Below are positions 16,611 to 25,510 of a stretch of DNA of 64,000 nucleotides, piece after piece; the first letter of the stretch is position 1, and each line of letters opens with the position of its first letter. A program made the translations under genes and the position numbers. The notes beneath the pieces are model-generated. The model did no database searches and was not told the origin of the DNA. It worked only from the letters and a program-made list of their open reading frames with translations. The stretch spans positions 180,304 through 244,303 of the forward strand of contig NZ_FNVF01000005.1 in NCBI RefSeq assembly GCF_900107975.1, written 5' to 3'. This stretch comes from Paenibacillus sp. UNC499MF (lineage in GTDB: Bacteria > Bacillota > Bacilli > Paenibacillales > NBRC-103111).

Positions 16611-16654
16611 AACAAAAAACCGGTACTCCCCGTGGGGAATACCGGTTTTTTGTT
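16611..16654. terminator. Bidirectional terminator after fsr
   Basis: AACAAAAAACCGGTA-CTCC pairs with GGGA-TACCGGTTTTTTGTT. The T-rich arms serve fsr on the plus strand and the sigma/anti-sigma operon on the minus strand. Confidence 0.9.
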
Positions 16655-16707
16655 GTTGTATCCGCAGCTCTTTATGAGCGGTCATTTCTCAGCCGACGTT
16701 TCCTACT

Positions 16708-16833
16708 TCAACCCGTCCATTCGTTTAAAGCCAAGATCACGACAGCCGCCAGCGCCAAAAGATAAAAGGCTCCTATTGCAATGGCTGCGGCAGCTCCCGC
16801 TATTTTGGCTATACCCAGCAGCGCTTTTTTCAT
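16708..16833 (-). CDS. 41-residue membrane peptide in the sigma/anti-sigma operon
   Basis: This short gene begins at ATG 16833 behind a perfect AAGGAGGTAGAGA. The product starts MKKALLGIAKIAGAAAAIAI, continues with one long Ala/Leu/Val-rich membrane segment, and ends NEWTG. It lies 38 nt after the anti-sigma gene on the same strand and just before the operon terminator. The strong ribosome site, single membrane span and operon position support it as real. Function unknown; it may modulate the anti-sigma protein or be a target of the regulon. Confidence 0.7.
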   Translation of the reverse strand: MKKALLGIAKIAGAAAAIAIGAFYLLALAAVVILALNEWTG

Positions 16834-16871
16834 TCTCTACCTCCTTCATCAGGCTGTAGCGACGGCCTCGA

Positions 16872-18326
16872 CTAAGGTTGATCTATCAAAAATTCCCACG
16901 GGCCTTTTACCCGCGTATGAAGGGAAGACACCTTCAACTCGTACTCCTTCTGACCGGGCTGAACCGACAGAAGCATCCACTCCAGCTTATCAGTTTGCTC
17001 GTTACGGTGCCAGACCGCACCGCCGTTTAACAGACTTGGGGGAAATTCGTACAAGGTCTCGGCCGCCTGCTCGTCGCCATGAAGCTCGAACCAAATGCGG
17101 ATGCTGTCTTCTCCGGCATCACCTTCTCCGTCAATTTTCTCCCCCTTGAGAATTCTCTCCACCCGGCTCACCTTGACCGGAAAACCAAACAGGTCGAACG
17201 TCCGGTTAATTTCCAGGCTGCCCTTTTCAGGAATAGGAAGCCGGATAGAGGCTGGATTTTCATAATTTCTTGTAAGGGCAAGGGCCGGCATGACCAATTT
17301 GACTCCTCCCTCCATTCCTTCCGTGCGGTCCCAATAAACTTCATTCGGATTAGGAAATGCCTCATCCTGACTATAGGGAATTTCCTTTTCCGTATCGGAA
17401 GCCAAAAGTTTCGCGGGTGGAATTTCATTGTAAGAAGAATGAAATCCGTACGAATCGATTTTAGTCTGTCCCGCTATTTGAGGAAGAATTGTCACTTTCA
17501 TTTTCTGTTCATTCACCGCTGTGCTGACCGCGGTCAACCGGATCCCGTTATGCTCCTCCGTAGGGCCGAGGTCCTCAATCTGTTCCGCTTCCTGGGGAGT
17601 TACCAGCTTCAAAGGAAAGCTATCTTTGCCGGCGAGCAGCACCAAGCCGTCGGTAACTTTAATCCGGCCCTCATACCCGTATAGACCGGTCCAGCCCCCT
17701 TCTGCCCCCGTGATCATCGCTTGACGGAAAAGATACTTGTCTCCATAGATGTTCCGGAGGACAACCTCGTCATTCTTCGGAATGCCGGTACCTACCAGAG
17801 TAATGGTAGAATGTTTCTCCCCAATGGAGACCCCCCTGATTTCGACAGTCCCTCGTCCGATCTTATGAACGGACGGCTGAGGCTGTACGTATTCCACCCG
17901 CTGCTCTGTCTTTTCCGAATCGGTCACTCCCCCAAAACCGGGAAGATACTGAAGCACACGCCGCATTTGGGCGGCTACTTCCGGCTGAGATCCGACAAGC
18001 GTTGCGCCGGCAAGCAGCAGAGCCGCCGCTGCGGCCAGGAGAGCATATGCGCGCCGGCGCTTCGGCCTATTTTTCCTCATTCGCCCGTCGGACAAAGCAG
18101 CCGGTGCAAGCTCCCCGGATGAGCGAGCAACCTCAACCCTGGTCGAAATGCCGGGAGTGGTACCGGCTATTTTCTCAAGAGTCCGTTCCTTGATTATTTT
18201 CAACCTGCCGGGATCTTTCTCCAAAAGAAATTCCGCTGTATCCAAGTCGGGAATGTGATTCTCTGCCAAGTCGGCCGTTATTTCATCCATGAGCCCAAAC
18301 CATTCCTGCTCTTCGTGTTTTTTCAT
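16872..18326 (-). CDS. Membrane-anchored anti-sigma-like protein (DUF4179 type)
   Basis: This 484-residue protein has a cytoplasmic N-terminal part of about 90 residues, a basic stretch KNRPKRRRAY, one membrane span (ALLAAAAALLLAGATLVG) and a large extracellular beta-rich domain of about 370 residues. Its ATG overlaps the stop of the ECF sigma gene (ATGA), which indicates translational coupling. The topology and partner fit an anti-sigma factor that holds the sigma at the membrane until an external signal is received. No zinc-binding anti-sigma motif (HxxxCxxC) is visible, so the N-terminal interaction domain is of another type. Confidence 0.78.
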   Translation of the reverse strand: MKKHEEQEWFGLMDEITADLAENHIPDLDTAEFLLEKDPGRLKIIKERTLEKIAGTTPGISTRVEVARSSGELAPAALSDGRMRKNRPKRRRAYALLAAAAALLLAGATLVGSQPEVAAQMRRVLQYLPGFGGVTDSEKTEQRVEYVQPQPSVHKIGRGTVEIRGVSIGEKHSTITLVGTGIPKNDEVVLRNIYGDKYLFRQAMITGAEGGWTGLYGYEGRIKVTDGLVLLAGKDSFPLKLVTPQEAEQIEDLGPTEEHNGIRLTAVSTAVNEQKMKVTILPQIAGQTKIDSYGFHSSYNEIPPAKLLASDTEKEIPYSQDEAFPNPNEVYWDRTEGMEGGVKLVMPALALTRNYENPASIRLPIPEKGSLEINRTFDLFGFPVKVSRVERILKGEKIDGEGDAGEDSIRIWFELHGDEQAAETLYEFPPSLLNGGAVWHRNEQTDKLEWMLLSVQPGQKEYELKVSSLHTRVKGPWEFLIDQP

Positions 18327-18892
18327 GAGATCCCCTCCCTGCGGGCTGTTTCCATTTGTTCCTTGAGCCTTTTTCTGGCCCGGTACAAACGATTTTCAAC
18401 TGCTTTTGCCGTCAGACCCACAGCAGCCGCAATCTGCTCCACGGACTCATAGAAGTAGTACCTCCGATAAAAGATAATCCGGTCCTTGTCATCCAGACTG
18501 TCAATCAAAACTAAAATTTCTTTCTGTGTCTCCCGGTCTAAAACGATCTGCTCCGTATCCGTTTCGGCAGTAAAATCCGTCACCGTAAGCGTCTCACCCA
18601 TCCGGTTTTCCGAGCTCAATCGGCGGCGGTAATCCAGCGCTTTATATTTTGCGAGAATAAGCAGCCATGTTTTATAAGGTCCCCGTCTTGGTTCATATTC
18701 CGCGCTTTTGTTCCAGGCGGCGGCAAAAACATCGCTGACACATTCTTCGATATCCTCCCGAGGCGCCGCTTCTTGAAGAATACGTTGCACAAGGCCATAT
18801 ACATTCGAAGCATATAAATCCATAAGCGCTTCCAGTGCGGCAGGATCCTGTTCGGACATCCCACGTGCCAGCCGCTCCTCCACTTTTTCCAT
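18323..18892 (-). CDS. ECF-type RNA polymerase sigma factor
   Basis: This 189-residue sigma-70 family protein has region 2 (LMDLYASNVYGLVQRIL, then EDIEECVSDVFAAAWNKSAEY and TWLLILAKYKALDYRRR) and region 4 (RIIFYRRYYFYESVEQIAAA, then AVENRLYRARKRLKEQ). The ATG at 18892 follows GGGGGGACACCAT; an in-frame upstream ATG is less well placed. It is translationally coupled to the membrane anti-sigma gene, the usual layout for an envelope-stress or nutrient-sensing sigma. Target promoters are unknown. Confidence 0.92.
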   Translation of the reverse strand: MEKVEERLARGMSEQDPAALEALMDLYASNVYGLVQRILQEAAPREDIEECVSDVFAAAWNKSAEYEPRRGPYKTWLLILAKYKALDYRRRLSSENRMGETLTVTDFTAETDTEQIVLDRETQKEILVLIDSLDDKDRIIFYRRYYFYESVEQIAAAVGLTAKAVENRLYRARKRLKEQMETARREGIS

Positions 18893-19145
18893 ATGGTGTC
18901 CCCCCGCATGTCCTTGCCTCAAATCCGTTTTATCCGGTCAATATGTACTACGTCCGTTCCCTCCACAATCACACAAGGCGAAAGAAATATCGTCCAAACC
19001 GTCGCACATACACTTAAAAAAGCGGAGATTCTTCTTAACCGCCAGGGTTTGCTTCAAGCGGAACCGCGATCTTTTTCATGCGATCCGCCGACGGCAGCAG
19101 GCCTTTTCCCTTTCACATTGTTTTTTCATCCAAAGGAGGCGCAGA

Positions 19146-19967
19146 ATGGGCATCTACATACCCGTTGAGCAGGGAGTTAACCTTTACGTCGAGGATTGGA
19201 ACCCCGGACCCGGGGGCGGCGGCAAAACGATTCTGTTCATTCACGGCTGGCCGCTTAACCATACGATGTTCGAGTATCAGTTCGATCAGCTTCCGAAAGC
19301 CGGATACCGCTGTATCGGCCTCGATTTAAGGGGGTTCGGCAAATCCGACCGCCCATGGGGAGGCTACTCCTACGACCGGATGGCGGACGATATACGCCGC
19401 GTAATCGAGGCGCTTAGGCTCGAAAGCATTATCCTGGCGGGGTTTTCCATGGGCGGAGCCATTGCGATCCGGTACATGGCCAGACACGGCGGATTCGGAG
19501 TTTCCAAGCTGGCTCTGTTCGCTCCGGCAGCTCCCCTGTTTACCAAACGGCCGGATTTCCCGTACGGCAATTCAATCGAAGAGGTGAATCATCTCATAGA
19601 GGGAACTTATACCGACCGGCCTAAAATGCTCGAAGATCTCGGCGGCCGTTTTTTTGCCCGGTATGTGTCGAACCCGCTTCAACACTGGTTTCACGGAATC
19701 GCTTTGTCTTCCTCCGGGCACGCGACCGCGATGAGTGCGGCACTTTTGAGAGATGAGGATATGCGTCCCGACCTGCCCAAAATTTCAGTGCCGACGGTGA
19801 TCTTCCAGGGAGCGCAGGACATGATTTGTCCCTATCCGCTCGCGCAGGCGACACAAGCGGGTATTAAAGGTTCGGAGCTTGTGCCTTTTGCATACAGCGG
19901 GCATGGCTTGTTTTACTGCGAGATGGGCAAATTCAACCGGGAGCTGATGCGGTTCGCCGGTTCCTAG
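19146..19967 (+). CDS. Alpha/beta-hydrolase (haloperoxidase/esterase type)
   Basis: This 273-residue alpha/beta-hydrolase has the oxyanion motif FIHGWPLNHTMFEYQ, the nucleophile elbow GFSMGG (residues 99-104, Ser101), a late acid in QGAQDMICP and the catalytic His in AYSGHGLFY. The N-terminal stretch LDLRGFGKSDRP is typical of non-heme haloperoxidase-like esterases. No signal peptide. The ATG at 19146 follows AAAGGAGGCGCAGA. It stands alone, divergent from the sigma operon. The substrate cannot be inferred. Confidence 0.88.
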   Translation: MGIYIPVEQGVNLYVEDWNPGPGGGGKTILFIHGWPLNHTMFEYQFDQLPKAGYRCIGLDLRGFGKSDRPWGGYSYDRMADDIRRVIEALRLESIILAGFSMGGAIAIRYMARHGGFGVSKLALFAPAAPLFTKRPDFPYGNSIEEVNHLIEGTYTDRPKMLEDLGGRFFARYVSNPLQHWFHGIALSSSGHATAMSAALLRDEDMRPDLPKISVPTVIFQGAQDMICPYPLAQATQAGIKGSELVPFAYSGHGLFYCEMGKFNRELMRFAGS

Positions 19968-20147
19968 CTCCGGTTTGTTGTACGGTTTGCTATTCGGTTT
20001 GTCCGCGTGAAGCTCCCTGCTCCCTGCTCGCGGTCCCCGGCATTCGGTTCGTTATTCAAGTCCGTTCTTACGTTCGCAATTCCGTTCAACCGGATTCGGG
20101 CGCATGGTGAGAAGACATTTTTTTAACCGTTCAACCCCGTGTTCCCA

Positions 20148-20176
20148 TTGCCAAATATTGTTAACCTTGCTATACT
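20148..20176 (+). promoter_or_regulatory. SigA promoter of the racemase-like gene
   Basis: TTGCCA (20148-20153), a 17-nt spacer and TATACT (20171-20176), the same hexamers as at the lysP promoter. The start codon is 31 nt downstream of the -10. Confidence 0.7.
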
Positions 20177-20206
20177 TCATAGAAAACTTCGGACGGGGTG
20201 TCTATT

Positions 20207-20878
20207 ATGAAAAGAAAACTAGGCTGCTATCATGCCCACTATTCCAATATCGAACATATCGAGAAAGCCCTCGGCTCTTATGACATCGAGCTTGTACATT
20301 TCGTCGATCCCGGTCTGGACCGGATTAAGAACGACAGCAATTTTACCGAAGAGCTGGCCATGAACAAAATAAAATCCACACTCGACTGGTTAGCCAGCTG
20401 TCATGTGGATGCCATTTTGATTACCTGTACGTATTTTACGGCTCATCTGCCTGAAAATTTCTCCTGCCCGGTGCCGATTATTAAAATCGACGATCCTTTG
20501 TTTCATAAAATTTTGCATTTGAACCGGCCCTCGGTTCTCGTTTTCACCAATCCTTCGACTGTCGAAGGCACGATGGAACAGCTCCATAAGTTTGCGGCCG
20601 CGGCCGGCCAGGAGATCCAGGTCGAACCGGTTCTCCTGGAAAATACGTTCCAGCTCGTTATGCAGGGCAAGAAAAACGATTATATCGAAGCGGTTTCCAG
20701 AGGCTTGTTCCATGCCATCGAAGACCATCCCCGCAAAACGGTGTTCGCGGCCCAGCTGTCCATGGTGCCCGCCGCCCAGCGGGTCGGTAGGGAAAGCGAC
20801 GCGTTCCTCGGCAACCATCTCGACGCCCTTCCGGGCTATCTGAAAGATATCCTCAGCCTCGAAGCCGTGGGCCGCTGA
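20207..20878 (+). CDS. Aspartate/glutamate-racemase-superfamily protein
   Basis: This 223-residue protein has the two-domain fold of the Asp/Glu/hydantoin racemase group. The first active-site cysteine is in ILITCTYFTAHLP. The second position reads FAAQLSMVPAAQ, where Ser replaces the second Cys, as in arylmalonate decarboxylase- and hydantoin-type branches. A two-base racemase would need both cysteines, so the reaction may differ. The ATG at 20207 was preferred to the GTG 9 nt upstream because GGACGGGG is better placed for it. It converges on an enolase-superfamily gene. Confidence 0.75.
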   Translation: MKRKLGCYHAHYSNIEHIEKALGSYDIELVHFVDPGLDRIKNDSNFTEELAMNKIKSTLDWLASCHVDAILITCTYFTAHLPENFSCPVPIIKIDDPLFHKILHLNRPSVLVFTNPSTVEGTMEQLHKFAAAAGQEIQVEPVLLENTFQLVMQGKKNDYIEAVSRGLFHAIEDHPRKTVFAAQLSMVPAAQRVGRESDAFLGNHLDALPGYLKDILSLEAVGR

Positions 20879-20905
20879 GGCGGGTCCACAGCCCGGAAGG
20901 AATAC

Positions 20906-22171
20906 CTACCGGTTCTCATAATAAGAACTTGGCCGGAACACGCCCCCGCTTTCCGCGTAGAATGCCTCGTTCAGCTCGAACAGTCCGTCGCGCGTGCGGG
21001 TCCAGCCCGCTCCGGCCGCCGGATGATAGCTTTCGAGCCGGTCCCAGCCGCGGTAATTTTGCCCGCCGTTGGATTCGATCAGGCCGTATGCCATCCCCGG
21101 CAGAGGCCGCAGGTGAGCCGCCAGCACGCGGGTCCACTCCACGAGCAGCGGATTGGCCGTAAGGTCGGCGCAGAAGCACGGCACTCCCCGTTCGGCGGCC
21201 AGAGCAGCGACCTTCAGACTCAGGCTCATCGACTTCGCCGCAGGTTTAAGGGCGAGGGCGCCATAGCCGAGGTCCATGTAATAGCGGGCGTCGCTTTCGG
21301 ACTGAATGCTCTCATCCCCCGCAATACGGGCCGGCACATCCTCGACGGAAATTTCGCGCCCGTCCAGAAACGGCTCTTCCACCAGAATAACGGAAGGCAG
21401 CGATCCGCTGCGGTCCGCATCCTCCAACAGCCGCAGAAGATCGTCCTTGGCCGCGTAACGGCCGTTCAGATCGAGATAGTAAGACACCTCCGCAGGGGCC
21501 GGGCGGGTCTGTAAATACGCTTCCGTCAGTTCATGAATATGACGCAGGCGCCTGCTGTCCCAATCAATCATATCGTCGCCGCCGGACCCCAGCTTGATTT
21601 TGAGTACGGTACAGCCCTGATCCAGCAGGCCGGTGATTTCACCGTCTTCCGTACCGTAAGCAATGGCCGGTACGGCTGCAACCGCCTCCGTCTTCTGCTC
21701 GCCCAAGCTGCGGAATTCTTCAGGCAGCAGGTGAGAGAAGCGGTAGATCCCGCGATCCCGCGCGTACAGCACCCAAGCCGCGAAATCGACTGCCGCGAGC
21801 GCGTTCAGCACATAAGTGGGCCGGACATCCGGATGCCCCTGTCGGGCAAACCAGGACTGCGAAGGCCGCCCATACAATTCTTCGAACAGCTCCATCGGAT
21901 GCGCGAAGGAGGCTCCTTTCAGCGACTTTACAGTCTCCTCCGCGAATTTGTACATAAGCTCGTTAGCTCCCTGTTCCCCGAGAGAAGCCATCAGATTCGC
22001 GTCCGACCATAACGGGCTTTGGACGCCCACTCCCGTACCCTTGTGACCGCTTTCACCGGTCAGCGTGACAATCGGCTGCCACAGCTCCGTTAGTTGTCCT
22101 CCTTTAAATCCGAAAGGATGAAGCAGCGGTTCCCGATCGGCCCGCAGGTTGCTTTCCGTGATTGTCAGCAT
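20906..22171 (-). CDS. Enolase-superfamily (muconate-lactonizing/epimerase-like) enzyme
   Basis: This 421-residue member of the mandelate-racemase/MLE side of the enolase superfamily has the lysine pair in VLKIKLG, the metal ligands in YYLDLNGRY (Asp), VEEPF (Glu) and AGDES (Asp), and the opposing lysine in ALKPAAKS. It should abstract a proton alpha to a carboxylate (epimerisation, cycloisomerisation or dehydration). The ATG at 22171 follows AGAGGGCAAGAACGC. It is convergent with the racemase-like gene. The substrate is unknown; dipeptide epimerase is one possibility. Confidence 0.82.
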   Translation of the reverse strand: MLTITESNLRADREPLLHPFGFKGGQLTELWQPIVTLTGESGHKGTGVGVQSPLWSDANLMASLGEQGANELMYKFAEETVKSLKGASFAHPMELFEELYGRPSQSWFARQGHPDVRPTYVLNALAAVDFAAWVLYARDRGIYRFSHLLPEEFRSLGEQKTEAVAAVPAIAYGTEDGEITGLLDQGCTVLKIKLGSGGDDMIDWDSRRLRHIHELTEAYLQTRPAPAEVSYYLDLNGRYAAKDDLLRLLEDADRSGSLPSVILVEEPFLDGREISVEDVPARIAGDESIQSESDARYYMDLGYGALALKPAAKSMSLSLKVAALAAERGVPCFCADLTANPLLVEWTRVLAAHLRPLPGMAYGLIESNGGQNYRGWDRLESYHPAAGAGWTRTRDGLFELNEAFYAESGGVFRPSSYYENR

Positions 22172-22366
22172 GCGTTCTTGCCCTCTTTCTCCCCGTCCGC
22201 CGGGGTTTTCTTTTAACGGGCAGCGTAACTCCACACCCGCACAAGCACATTTCATCGTACCCATATCTTAGGAGCCACGGTAGGGCCTGTCAATGAATCG
22301 GCCATTTATCGCAACTTTATAGACACGGATGCAGTAAAATGAGAGGGAAAGAAGGGCTTAAAAACC

Positions 22367-22623
22367 ATGCGCACAAGACCGATTTATTTGCTCTACGGAG
22401 GACTCTGCCTACTACTGACGGCCGTATACACGACCCGGTTTATCAGCGGCATGCCGGAAGTTTACAAACAGCGGACCGGGCCGCTGGGAAATGCCCAGCA
22501 TTTTGATGACTTGTTCTCGAAAGGTTTGCCCTGTGCCGTTCGGCCCTGGTTATGACCTTTTTTTATCTGATTCTATATTTGGCCGACAGACCGATAAAAG
22601 AGCGAGATCAAGAGCCCGGATAA
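22367..22623 (+). pseudogene. Small two-span membrane protein with an apparent frameshift
   Basis: The ATG at 22367 opens a 62-codon frame with one membrane span (YLLYGGLCLLLTAVY) that stops at 22555. The -1 frame takes over around TTTGCCC (about 22527) and continues with ALVMTFFYLILYLADRP and a charged tail to TAA at 22621-22623. Adding one base would give one protein of about 85 residues with two spans. Either the gene is broken, the read is wrong by one base, or a programmed shift is used. Family not recognised. Confidence 0.5.
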
Positions 22624-22745
22624 GCATGATTCGGCTTTTCCAGGGTCCTGCTGACGACATCCCCCGGTTATAATTGGATTCCCGCGCCTGGAACGGCGGG
22701 TCCTGCTTCGGTCCATGTTTATCGCTTGCGGGAAGTCCCGCCGGG

Positions 22746-23147
22746 TTAGCCGGACAAGACCTCCAAAGCGAGCAGCTGACCGGTTCTTTTCGTTACGGTG
22801 GCCTTCACCTGATTGCCCGCCTCCAGAAGCTCTCCGCTTTCCCCCGGCGGTATTTCCTTAGACGGCAGCCTGTAGCGCTTCACCTTGCCCTCCCGCGTTT
22901 TCAGCGACAGCCTTCCGTTGTTATAAGCCGTTACCCGGCCTTCAAATTCAACGTGACGGGATTCGATCATATCGAGCAGGACACATCCGGCGGTAAAAAG
23001 CGCAAAAAGCAGGCCCAGAACGATCAGCGGCCTAAGCGAGGCAGGCTGGTCCCAGCTTTGGATCATCAGCGTGACAAACATAAAAACGCTGAATAACGAA
23101 CCGGCCAGCAGGGGAAGCAACGGATTTCGTATTTCAATCGTCTTCAT
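22746..23147 (-). CDS. Membrane protein with two spans and a C-terminal beta domain
   Basis: This 133-residue protein has two hydrophobic segments (LLPLLAGSLFSVFMFVTLMI and PLIVLGLLFALFTAGCVLL) followed by about 65 residues rich in beta strands (VEFEGRVTAYNNGRLSLKTR and later). The C-terminal part resembles an OB-like or NfeD-like domain in outline only. The ATG at 23147 follows GAGGAGGAGAGCTT. It is a single gene downstream of fRMsr. Function unknown. Confidence 0.7.
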   Translation of the reverse strand: MKTIEIRNPLLPLLAGSLFSVFMFVTLMIQSWDQPASLRPLIVLGLLFALFTAGCVLLDMIESRHVEFEGRVTAYNNGRLSLKTREGKVKRYRLPSKEIPPGESGELLEAGNQVKATVTKRTGQLLALEVLSG

Positions 23148-23306
23148 AAGCTCTCCTCCTCGGCAAATGAGCGCTGTTTCGCGCAAGCAAGCTTTGTCCT
23201 CTATATTCATCCTCCGGCTGGAAACATCGCCGTGTTCTCTCCCTCTACTCTAACGAATTAACCTTGGAAAATAAATACATAATTACAAATTGTTTTACGG
23301 GTCCGT

Positions 23307-23340
23307 AAAAAAGCCCCCGTACCGGCCGGTACGAGGGCTT
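23307..23340 (-). terminator. Terminator of the fRMsr gene
   Basis: Reading leftwards: AAGCCCTCGTACC, loop GGCC, GGTACGGGGGCTT, then TTTT. It starts about 70 nt past the fRMsr stop codon. Confidence 0.85.
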
Positions 23341-23408
23341 CTCGAAACTAAAATCCATTCATTGCGCTAACTTTACTTACACTGTGGAAAGGATGCCTCA
23401 TCAAGAGC

Positions 23409-23888
23409 TTACAGATGAGCCGCCAGCTCCGTCACGAAACGCTCCAGCATAACGCGGTCGGTTTCATCAAAACGGGCCAGGCTGGGGCTGTCGATATCCA
23501 GGACGCCCAGCAGCTCGCCGTCTTTAACGAGCGGTACGACAATCTCCGAGCGGGAGGCCGCATCGCAGGCAATATGCCCGGGAAACCGCTCCACATCCTC
23601 TACGACCAGCGTCTCGCGCTTCTGCGCGGCGGTACCGCATACTCCGCGTCCGAGCGGAATGCGCACGCAAGCCGGAAGTCCCTGGAAAGGTCCGAGCACC
23701 AGCTGCTCTCCCTCCAGCAAGTAGAAACCTACCCAATTTATGTCCCGGAGAAACTGGCCGAGCAGCGCCGAAGCGTTCGCCAGATTGGCGATCCTGCTAG
23801 TCTCCCCCTCAATGAGCGCCTTCAACTGCGCTGTGACGAGAGAATACTGCTCTTCACGGGTTCCTCCGTAAGATTCCGTATGAAACAT
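23409..23888 (-). CDS. Free methionine-(R)-sulfoxide reductase (GAF domain)
   Basis: This 159-residue GAF-domain protein carries the three fRMsr cysteines: Cys74 (LPACVRI), Cys84 (RGVCGTA) and Cys108 (GHIACDA). The flanking signatures are INWVGFYL, LGPFQG, VEDVERFPGH, SEIVVPL and GVLDIDSP. It reduces free Met-R-sulfoxide using thioredoxin-type electrons, in oxidative-stress repair. It corresponds to the family of B. subtilis YtsP. The malic-enzyme gene is 42 nt upstream on the same strand, so they may be co-transcribed. Confidence 0.93.
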   Translation of the reverse strand: MFHTESYGGTREEQYSLVTAQLKALIEGETSRIANLANASALLGQFLRDINWVGFYLLEGEQLVLGPFQGLPACVRIPLGRGVCGTAAQKRETLVVEDVERFPGHIACDAASRSEIVVPLVKDGELLGVLDIDSPSLARFDETDRVMLERFVTELAAHL

Positions 23889-23930
23889 AGTATCGCCTGC
23901 TTTCCTAGTAAAACTGTAACCAGGAATTTA

Positions 23931-25400
23931 TTATAGCATACCCGCGCCGTCCGCGGACTGCTCGGACTGGACGCTTTCGTCACCGCGGATATCCGCGCTT
24001 TTCCGTCTGGCTACGCCGGTTTCGTAAGCGGCCGCAATCACGGCCTCGCGGACCTTCTTCACGACCTGCTTATTGAACACGCTCGGAATGATGTAAAGTT
24101 CGTTGAGTTCTTCTTCCGAAACGACGGACGCGATAGCTTTGGCGGCCGCCAGCTTCATCTGCTCGTTAACCCGCGTGGCGCGGCAGTCCAGAAGACCGCG
24201 GAACAGGCCCGGGAAGCACAGGACGTTGTTGATCTGGTTCGGATAGTCGGAGCGGCCCGTCGCCATGACGCGCACGTAAGGCTCCGCTTCTTCCGGCGCG
24301 ATTTCCGGTGTCGGATTCGCCATGGCAAATACGATCGGATCAGCCGCCATTTTCTTGATGTCTTCCACTTTAAGCACACCCGGTCCCGACAGGCCGACAA
24401 AAATATCGGCTCCCTCGATCACGTCGGAGAGGCGTCCTTTTTCCTCATTCGGATTCGTATTCTCGGCATACCACTGCCACGATTGATACGGATACGATTG
24501 GCCGCGGACGAGTGCTCCTTCACGGTCCACTCCGATCACGTTCTTAACGCCTGCCGCGAGCAGAATCTTGGTGCACGCGATGCCGGCCGCTCCGATGCCG
24601 CAGACGATAACCTTGCAGTCTTCGAGCTTCTTGCCCGCGACCTTGACGGCGTTCAGCATTCCCGCAAGCAGAACGACCGCCGTACCGTGCTGGTCATCGT
24701 GGAAAACGGGTATATCCAGCTCTTCGACAAGCCGGTTCTCGATTTCAAAACACCGCGGGGACGAAATATCCTCCAGGTTGATTCCGCCGAAAGCCGGGGA
24801 AATCGCTTTCACGATCGATATAATTTCTTCGGGATCCTGTGTATTGAGGCAGATAGGAAAAGCGTCTACGCCGGCAAACTGTTTGAACAGCATCGCCTTA
24901 CCTTCCATAACCGGCATGGCCGCTTCCGGACCGATATTGCCCAGTCCAAGAACCGCCGTACCGTCCGATACAACGGCAACGGTGTTGCGTTTAATCGTCA
25001 ATGAGAACGCTTTCGAAGGATCTTCATGAATAGCCATACAAACGTTTGCCACTCCGGGTGTATACACACGGGACAAATCATCACGGTTTTTGATCGGTAT
25101 TTTCGGCGTCGTTTCGATTTTACCGCCCAAGTGAAGCAGGAACGTCTGGTCGGACACGTTAATGACTTTTACGCCGTCCAGCTCGTTCAGGGCCTTCACG
25201 ATGGCACCCGTATGATTCTGGTCGCTTACATTAACGGTAATATCCCGGACGGTAACGGTTTTCGTCGAACGGTTGACGTCAATTGCCACGACATCGCCGC
25301 CGGCGTCTCCGATCGTAGTCGCGATCTGTCCGAAATTCGTGCGTTCTTTCATCATCTCAAGCCGCAAAATAATACTTGTACCTCCGGTAAATCCGGCCAT
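23931..25400 (-). CDS. NAD(P)-dependent malic enzyme with N-terminal ACT domain
   Basis: This 489-residue enzyme begins with an ACT regulatory domain (about residues 1-85, starting MAGFTGGTSIILRLEM) and continues with the malic-enzyme catalytic core. The core has SRVYTPGVANVC, then GTAVLGLGNIG, FGGINLEDISSPRCFEIE, PVFHDDQHGTA and the Rossmann motif CGIGAAGIACTKILL. It converts malate to pyruvate and CO2. The ACT domain suggests amino-acid feedback control. The ATG at 25400 follows TAGGAGTGATTGGAT. B. subtilis YtsJ lacks the ACT part, as far as I recall. Confidence 0.92.
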   Translation of the reverse strand: MAGFTGGTSIILRLEMMKERTNFGQIATTIGDAGGDVVAIDVNRSTKTVTVRDITVNVSDQNHTGAIVKALNELDGVKVINVSDQTFLLHLGGKIETTPKIPIKNRDDLSRVYTPGVANVCMAIHEDPSKAFSLTIKRNTVAVVSDGTAVLGLGNIGPEAAMPVMEGKAMLFKQFAGVDAFPICLNTQDPEEIISIVKAISPAFGGINLEDISSPRCFEIENRLVEELDIPVFHDDQHGTAVVLLAGMLNAVKVAGKKLEDCKVIVCGIGAAGIACTKILLAAGVKNVIGVDREGALVRGQSYPYQSWQWYAENTNPNEEKGRLSDVIEGADIFVGLSGPGVLKVEDIKKMAADPIVFAMANPTPEIAPEEAEPYVRVMATGRSDYPNQINNVLCFPGLFRGLLDCRATRVNEQMKLAAAKAIASVVSEEELNELYIIPSVFNKQVVKKVREAVIAAAYETGVARRKSADIRGDESVQSEQSADGAGML

Positions 25401-25510
25401 ATCCAATCACTCCTACGGTAATTCTATATTGCGGAAAAGCCTCGGCGAGTCAAACCGGGCTCGTCCTTCATTCACATCATAGCACAAACCTTTTGGAGAT
25501 TCCCGCATGC

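Noticed and set aside
16590-16859. Plus-strand 89-codon ORF after fsr
   Set aside because: It runs through the terminator and is antisense to the small membrane-peptide gene, which has a perfect ribosome site.
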